DNA from: Elusimicrobiaceae bacterium
GTDB taxonomy: Bacteria; Elusimicrobiota; Elusimicrobia; Elusimicrobiales; Elusimicrobiaceae
Length of the DNA stretch: 36,051 nucleotides
Direction: 5' to 3'
NCBI GenBank assembly: GCA_016283355.1
Contig: JAEEMS010000007.1
Coordinates: forward strand, 1 to 36,051
Part shown: positions 33,577 through 36,051 of the stretch, in pieces
Numbering within the stretch: the stretch's first letter is position 1
How the letters are laid out: each line of letters opens with the position of its first letter
The notes under the pieces: model-generated
The model's database searches: none
The model's input: only the letters and a program-made list of their open reading frames with translations
What the model was told of the DNA's origin: nothing
Translations under genes and position numbers: made by a program

Positions 33577-33857
33577 GGCCTGCATTCATTGTTTGGGGGT
33601 ATCAAGCTAATCATGGTGCTGTTTGGAAATTTGCATTGCTTGACATATTATGTGCCGCAATGATATGTGTAACTTTCAATTTACTATTGTGGGGTCTCTA
33701 TTTTTTGGAAAAATGGTATGACAAAAAACATCCGCTTAAAAAATGGAATGTTCCGTCTTGGTGTGTAATCCCGGGGATAGTGCTTAATCTGGTAATTGTA
33801 TATGGAACTCTTATTCCCCTGGCCTTCGTGGGCGCGGACGTGTTAGGAATGTGGTAG
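33522..33857 (+). CDS. small membrane protein, paralog 1
   Basis: The 111-residue product begins MKKNYRLFTLISALAGYV and has three predicted membrane helices; the middle is tied to a basic loop (DKKHPLKKWNVPSW), and the last helix is VIPGIVLNLVIVYGTLIPL. Its first 18 codons are identical to those of the 34725 gene, and the C-terminal halves are similar (KKH.LK.WNVP, CVIPGIVLN), while the middle has diverged. A GAGGA site precedes the ATG. Function unknown; the position suggests cotranscription with aas. Confidence 0.75.
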   Translation: MKKNYRLFTLISALAGYVGPAFIVWGYQANHGAVWKFALLDILCAAMICVTFNLLLWGLYFLEKWYDKKHPLKKWNVPSWCVIPGIVLNLVIVYGTLIPLAFVGADVLGMW

Positions 33858-33867
33858 GAAAATTGTT

Positions 33868-34680
33868 ATGAAAAAATGGCTGAAACGGATTTTGTGGGTA
33901 TGTATAGGAATTTTGGCTTATGTAGGTGCTTTGTATTTGCTACAAGATCACTTGTTGTTTTTTCCGGATATAAGATATGTTCCCCCGCAGGAAACGGGAG
34001 TGGAAAAATTCCGGGAGATTTCACTTGTAGCAGATGACGGAAATCCTATTCGGGCCTGGTATGCCGTGGGCGATAAAACAAAACCGGCTGTGCTGTTTCT
34101 TCACGGCAATGCCGGGCAAATTGCCACATTCGCCGGGCAACTGGATGTGTTGGTCCAAGCCGGATACGGAGTGCTTGCTATGGAATATCGTAGTTTTGCG
34201 CGTGTTCCCGGCTCGATACGGCAAGATGTTATTTTTGCCGACGCAGCGAAATCGTTTGATTTTTTGCAAGAACAGGGATATCCTAAAATCGTTGTATATG
34301 GGTATTCGTTCGGTGCGGCGTTTGCGTCGGGGCTGACTTCCTTGCGCCCGGCAGATGGATTGATTTTAACCGCCCCTTTTTATTCGTTGAAGCGGGAAGT
34401 GGGAGACAAACCCGTACCGTTTGCCAAACAAGTACTGCGTGATGAGTATCCCTCTTACCGGTATGTGGAAAAATTTACCCAACCGCTACTTATTATTACC
34501 AGTAAAAATGACCGGTTGATTTCTTGGCAACATGCACAGGATTTATTCAAACTTTCCCCATCCGCACAAAAAGAAATTTTTGTATTAGAGGGGCCCACCC
34601 ACAATTCCCTTTATTTTGAAGGAAGCAATTTGCCGTACATATTAAAATTTTTGGCGAATTTGGAAACGTCTGTAAAATAG
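33868..34680 (+). CDS. alpha/beta hydrolase (BEM46/YfhR-like), membrane-anchored
   Basis: The 270-residue product has one N-terminal membrane helix (ILWVCIGILAYVGALYLLQ), then an alpha/beta hydrolase domain with the oxyanion region FLHGNAGQ and a catalytic triad of S147 (GYSFGAA), D215 (SKNDRLI) and H245 (PTHNSLY). Spacing and motifs fit the BEM46/ABHD13 group of esterase-like enzymes; the substrate is unknown, though an acyl ester is plausible given the aas-like neighbour. It lies 10 bp after paralog 1 and four bp before the second copy of the 95-bp repeat. Confidence 0.9.
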   Translation: MKKWLKRILWVCIGILAYVGALYLLQDHLLFFPDIRYVPPQETGVEKFREISLVADDGNPIRAWYAVGDKTKPAVLFLHGNAGQIATFAGQLDVLVQAGYGVLAMEYRSFARVPGSIRQDVIFADAAKSFDFLQEQGYPKIVVYGYSFGAAFASGLTSLRPADGLILTAPFYSLKREVGDKPVPFAKQVLRDEYPSYRYVEKFTQPLLIITSKNDRLISWQHAQDLFKLSPSAQKEIFVLEGPTHNSLYFEGSNLPYILKFLANLETSVK

Positions 34681-34684
34681 ATTT

Positions 34685-34779
34685 GTCAAACCCGAAGAAA
34701 GTTTATTATGAGGAAAAAATTCTTATGAAAAAAAACTACAGATTGTTTACGCTTATCAGCGCATTGGCCGGGTATGTGG
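34685..34779 (+). repeat. 95-bp direct repeat, copy 2 (with aas 3' scar)
   Basis: Copy of 33482-33576 with four mismatches. Its first 27 bases reproduce the end of the aas-like gene (codons and stop) where there is no such gene, so this is a duplication scar in front of the 34725 gene. Confidence 0.92.
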
Positions 34780-35087
34780 AAACAGTATTTTTTATCTGGT
34801 TTTGTAACGATATAGGCCTGGACCGTATTTTGGGAAGAGAAGGTTTTGATCCTTTCTTTTTTAGTCAGGCGTTTGTGATTTTGACCGCGCTGGGTATGGG
34901 GGTCGTGAACCTTTTGTTGTGGGGTGGCTTTGGTTTGGAACAGCTATACGCCAAAAAACATACACTCAAGCGGTGGAATGTACCCGCATTTTGCGTAATC
35001 CCCGGAATTGTGTTAAATATAATTTTTATTGGGGCGGTAGTTCTGGCACTCTTGTTTTTTGTGGGGGCTAATATACTGGTTTCTTAA
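34725..35087 (+). CDS. small membrane protein, paralog 2
   Basis: The 120-residue product begins MKKNYRLFTLISALAGYV as in the 33522 gene. It has three to four membrane helices, a basic loop (KKHTLKRWNVPAF) and a final helix (VIPGIVLNIIFIGAVVLALL). Start: ATG at 34725, after a GAGGA-type site retained in the duplicated DNA; a further upstream start at 34683 would translate the aas scar and is unlikely. Function unknown. Confidence 0.75.
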   Translation: MKKNYRLFTLISALAGYVETVFFIWFCNDIGLDRILGREGFDPFFFSQAFVILTALGMGVVNLLLWGGFGLEQLYAKKHTLKRWNVPAFCVIPGIVLNIIFIGAVVLALLFFVGANILVS

Positions 35088-35112
35088 CCCCGCATTTTGC
35101 GCAAAAATTTTC

Positions 35113-35141
35113 TTGATTTTTTTCGTACCACTGCTTATACT
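35113..35141 (+). promoter_or_regulatory. sigma70-type promoter of the ankyrin-like gene
   Basis: TTGATT (35113-35118) and TATACT (35136-35141) are 17 bp apart, 32 bp upstream of the ATG. AAAGGAG lies before the ATG. Confidence 0.7.
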
Positions 35142-35172
35142 ATAGATATGAGTTTTCAAAGGAGATAAAATT

Positions 35173-35691
35173 ATGAAACGTATGAAAGAGATGGCGGTAA
35201 TTTTGGTAGCGGCGTTGCTGGTGTGTCCTGTTTTTTCTTGGGCCGAAGAAGAATACAGGAGTGATTTATCTGTAGCCGAGTTGTACTTGTGTTTCGCAGC
35301 CGAAACAGGGGACAAAGCAACTTTTCGTGATTTGATGAAAGAGTCTCCTAAACCGAACTTAAACTGCAAGTGTTATAATGACGGATCAACTCCATTGACC
35401 CTCTCCGTTGTAAGGGGATATCATACTTTTGCTGAAATGTTGATAGAGGCCGGAGCCCAAGTTGATGCACTATCTTTACAATGGGCAATTGAGAAGGAGT
35501 ATGGTGCCCTGGTTGATCTTTTCTTGTCAAAAAATCCGGACTTATGTCTTCCTTCGCAAGAAGGCCCGTTTGGTTATCCTGCTTCTACATATGCGCCCTC
35601 TGATTGGATGCAGAAGAAGTTATTGAATGCCGAAAAAAAGGCCAACTTAAAAGTAGATTCCCAAGGAAGATGTACGGTTAAGAAATCTTGA
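35173..35691 (+). CDS. exported ankyrin-repeat-like protein
   Basis: The 172-residue product has a signal peptide (MAVILVAALLVCPVFSWA core, after a basic MKRMKE start) and two to three ankyrin-like units: about residues 36-60 (ELYLCFAAETGDKATFRDLM), about 72-98 (DGSTPLTLSVVRGYHTFAEM with LIEAGAQVD) and a third weaker one (LQWAIEKEYGALVDLFLSKN). Ankyrin units mediate protein contacts; partner unknown. A few cysteines in the mature part could form disulfides. It is monocistronic, with its own promoter and terminator. Confidence 0.8.
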   Translation: MKRMKEMAVILVAALLVCPVFSWAEEEYRSDLSVAELYLCFAAETGDKATFRDLMKESPKPNLNCKCYNDGSTPLTLSVVRGYHTFAEMLIEAGAQVDALSLQWAIEKEYGALVDLFLSKNPDLCLPSQEGPFGYPASTYAPSDWMQKKLLNAEKKANLKVDSQGRCTVKKS

Positions 35692-35712
35692 TGTTATTTT
35701 GTAAACTCTATT

Positions 35713-35747
35713 AAAAAAGACCTTCACTGTTTTGGAAGGTCTTTTTT
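35713..35747. terminator. bidirectional Rho-independent terminator
   Basis: AAAAAAGACCTTC and GAAGGTCTTTTTT form a perfect 13-bp stem, with A-run and T-run built into the arms. It serves the ankyrin-like gene and could also end minus-strand transcription from the repeats to the right. Confidence 0.93.
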
Positions 35748-35781
35748 GTGTTGTTGTCGTCGTGAATAATCAAAATATCTT

Positions 35782-35950
35782 CGGAAGGGGAGGGGTTTCG
35801 CCTTCCGGTAAAATTCCTAACGGAATTTTCCTGCAGGCCGGGCTCGCGGTACTCGCCTTTGCCTTTTAGGCAAAACTCGTACATCGCTGTGCCTTTCGAA
35901 TCCCTACGCAACGCAAAGCAGTTTGCGTTGCTCCATGCTTGTCATATAAT
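35782..35950 (-). repeat. tRNA-3'-end-headed structured repeat (copy B)
   Basis: On the minus strand it ends CGAAACCCCTCCCCTTCCG (35782-35800), which reads as a tRNA T-loop remnant, T-stem strand CCCTC, acceptor strand CCCTTCC and discriminator G. The tail contains perfect hairpins AAAATTCC/GGAATTTT (35810-35829) and GCAACGCAAA/TTTGCGTTGC (35908-35931), and TTTGCC/GGCAAA (35858-35874). Its first 67 bases align with copy C at 35985, and its hairpin set with copy A at 22958. Confidence 0.65.
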
Positions 35951-35979
35951 TAAAAAGCACCACAAGGGTGCTCTTTTAA
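35951..35979 (-). terminator. terminator between repeat copies B and C
   Basis: AGCACC/GGTGCT with a five-base loop, followed on the minus strand by five T. It stands in the same position relative to copy C as the 22898 terminator does to copy A. Confidence 0.75.
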
Positions 35980-35984
35980 TTATA

Positions 35985-36051
35985 CGGAAGGGGAGGGATT
36001 TCGCCCTACATAAATTTCCTGACGGGAATTTTGTCCGGGCCCGCCCTCGCG
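35985..36051 (-). repeat. tRNA-3'-end-headed structured repeat (copy C, cut by window edge)
   Basis: On the minus strand it ends CGAAATCCCTCCCCTTCCG (35985-36003), again T-loop remnant, T-stem CCCTC, acceptor CCCTTCC and G. AAATTTCC/GGGAATTT (about 36012-36032) keeps the hairpin of copy B with a G-U pair. The tail continues beyond the window. It likely belongs to a serine-type or other G-discriminator tRNA located to the right. Confidence 0.65.

Noticed and set aside
35095-35106. Palindrome TTTTGCGCAAAA as a terminator after the second small membrane protein gene
   Set aside because: It has no loop and no clean T-run at the proper distance; too weak to call.
35711-35911. An open minus-strand frame of 66 codons over repeat copy B
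   Set aside because: It reads through the tRNA-like 3' end and a strong terminator; the similar frame in copy C stops after the tRNA-like part. No start signal; not a gene.
1-36051. CRISPR arrays, insertion sequences, prophage or toxin-antitoxin pairs
   Set aside because: No regularly spaced short repeats, transposase or phage structural genes were found. The PIN domain at 10793 belongs to a membrane YacL-type protein and has no antitoxin partner.

Overview
The window looks like a chromosomal segment of a Gram-negative, host-associated bacterium. My best guess is a gut-type Elusimicrobiota (Elusimicrobium or relatives); this is an inference with no search behind it. The reasons are scattered orphan type IV pilin-like genes ending helix 1 in PQY.xAV.xSR, outer-membrane barrels ending in Phe, an Mla-type lipid transport operon, and moderate GC. 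I see no phage, IS element or CRISPR array.

Layout. 1-3.1 kb: the end of one outer-membrane barrel gene, a full paralog, and an exported protein with a duplicated 72-residue block. 3.2-16.1 kb: a long forward housekeeping run, dnaB-alr-mlaE-mlaF-mlaD-radA-pilin-PIN/TRAM protein-ispDF-lipoprotein-cysS-adenosine deaminase, often with overlapping or 1-bp junctions. Its right half keeps the radA-yacL-ispD-ispF-cysS order of Firmicutes, with a pilin and a lipoprotein interposed. 16.1-19.3 kb: a CLC-type transporter (minus) divergent from marC and a thioredoxin/CcdA fusion. 19.3-22.7 kb: two more pilin-like genes, a metallo-beta-lactamase-fold hydrolase and a cation diffusion facilitator. 22.7-23.3 kb: a tRNA-Lys/tRNA-Glu operon (minus), with a displaced tRNA-Glu 3' fragment and structured spacer downstream. 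23.5-25.5 kb: ridA-malQ. 25.6-29.5 kb: small exported or hypothetical proteins and a compact cysteine-rich redox operon (flavodoxin-like, TSCPD, C_GCAxxG_C_C). 29.6-33.5 kb: a MarR regulator, apparently leaderless and with a palindromic operator in its own promoter, followed by a 1134-residue LplT-PlsC-acyl-ACP synthetase fusion. 33.5-35.7 kb: two paralogous small membrane proteins flanking an alpha/beta hydrolase, and an ankyrin-like exported protein. 35.75 kb to the end: two more tRNA-3'-end-headed structured repeats.

How the genes fit together. Several concern the envelope: MlaEFD (retrograde lipid transport), the Aas-like fusion (lysophospholipid salvage), two porin-like barrels, pilins, Alr (D-Ala for peptidoglycan), and IspDF (isoprenoid precursors). 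Others are information processing (DnaB, RadA, CysS, two tRNAs).

Most interesting signals: (1) a family of structured spacers bounded by the 3' third of a tRNA plus a terminator, at two loci, predicting an intact tRNA gene just beyond the right edge; (2) several start codons sitting at the predicted transcription start (leaderless mRNAs); (3) a MarR/Aas envelope-repair unit; (4) an MCE protein with a barrel-like C-terminal domain; (5) a three-gene cysteine-motif operon; (6) a duplication that carries the last codons of the aas-like gene as a scar.
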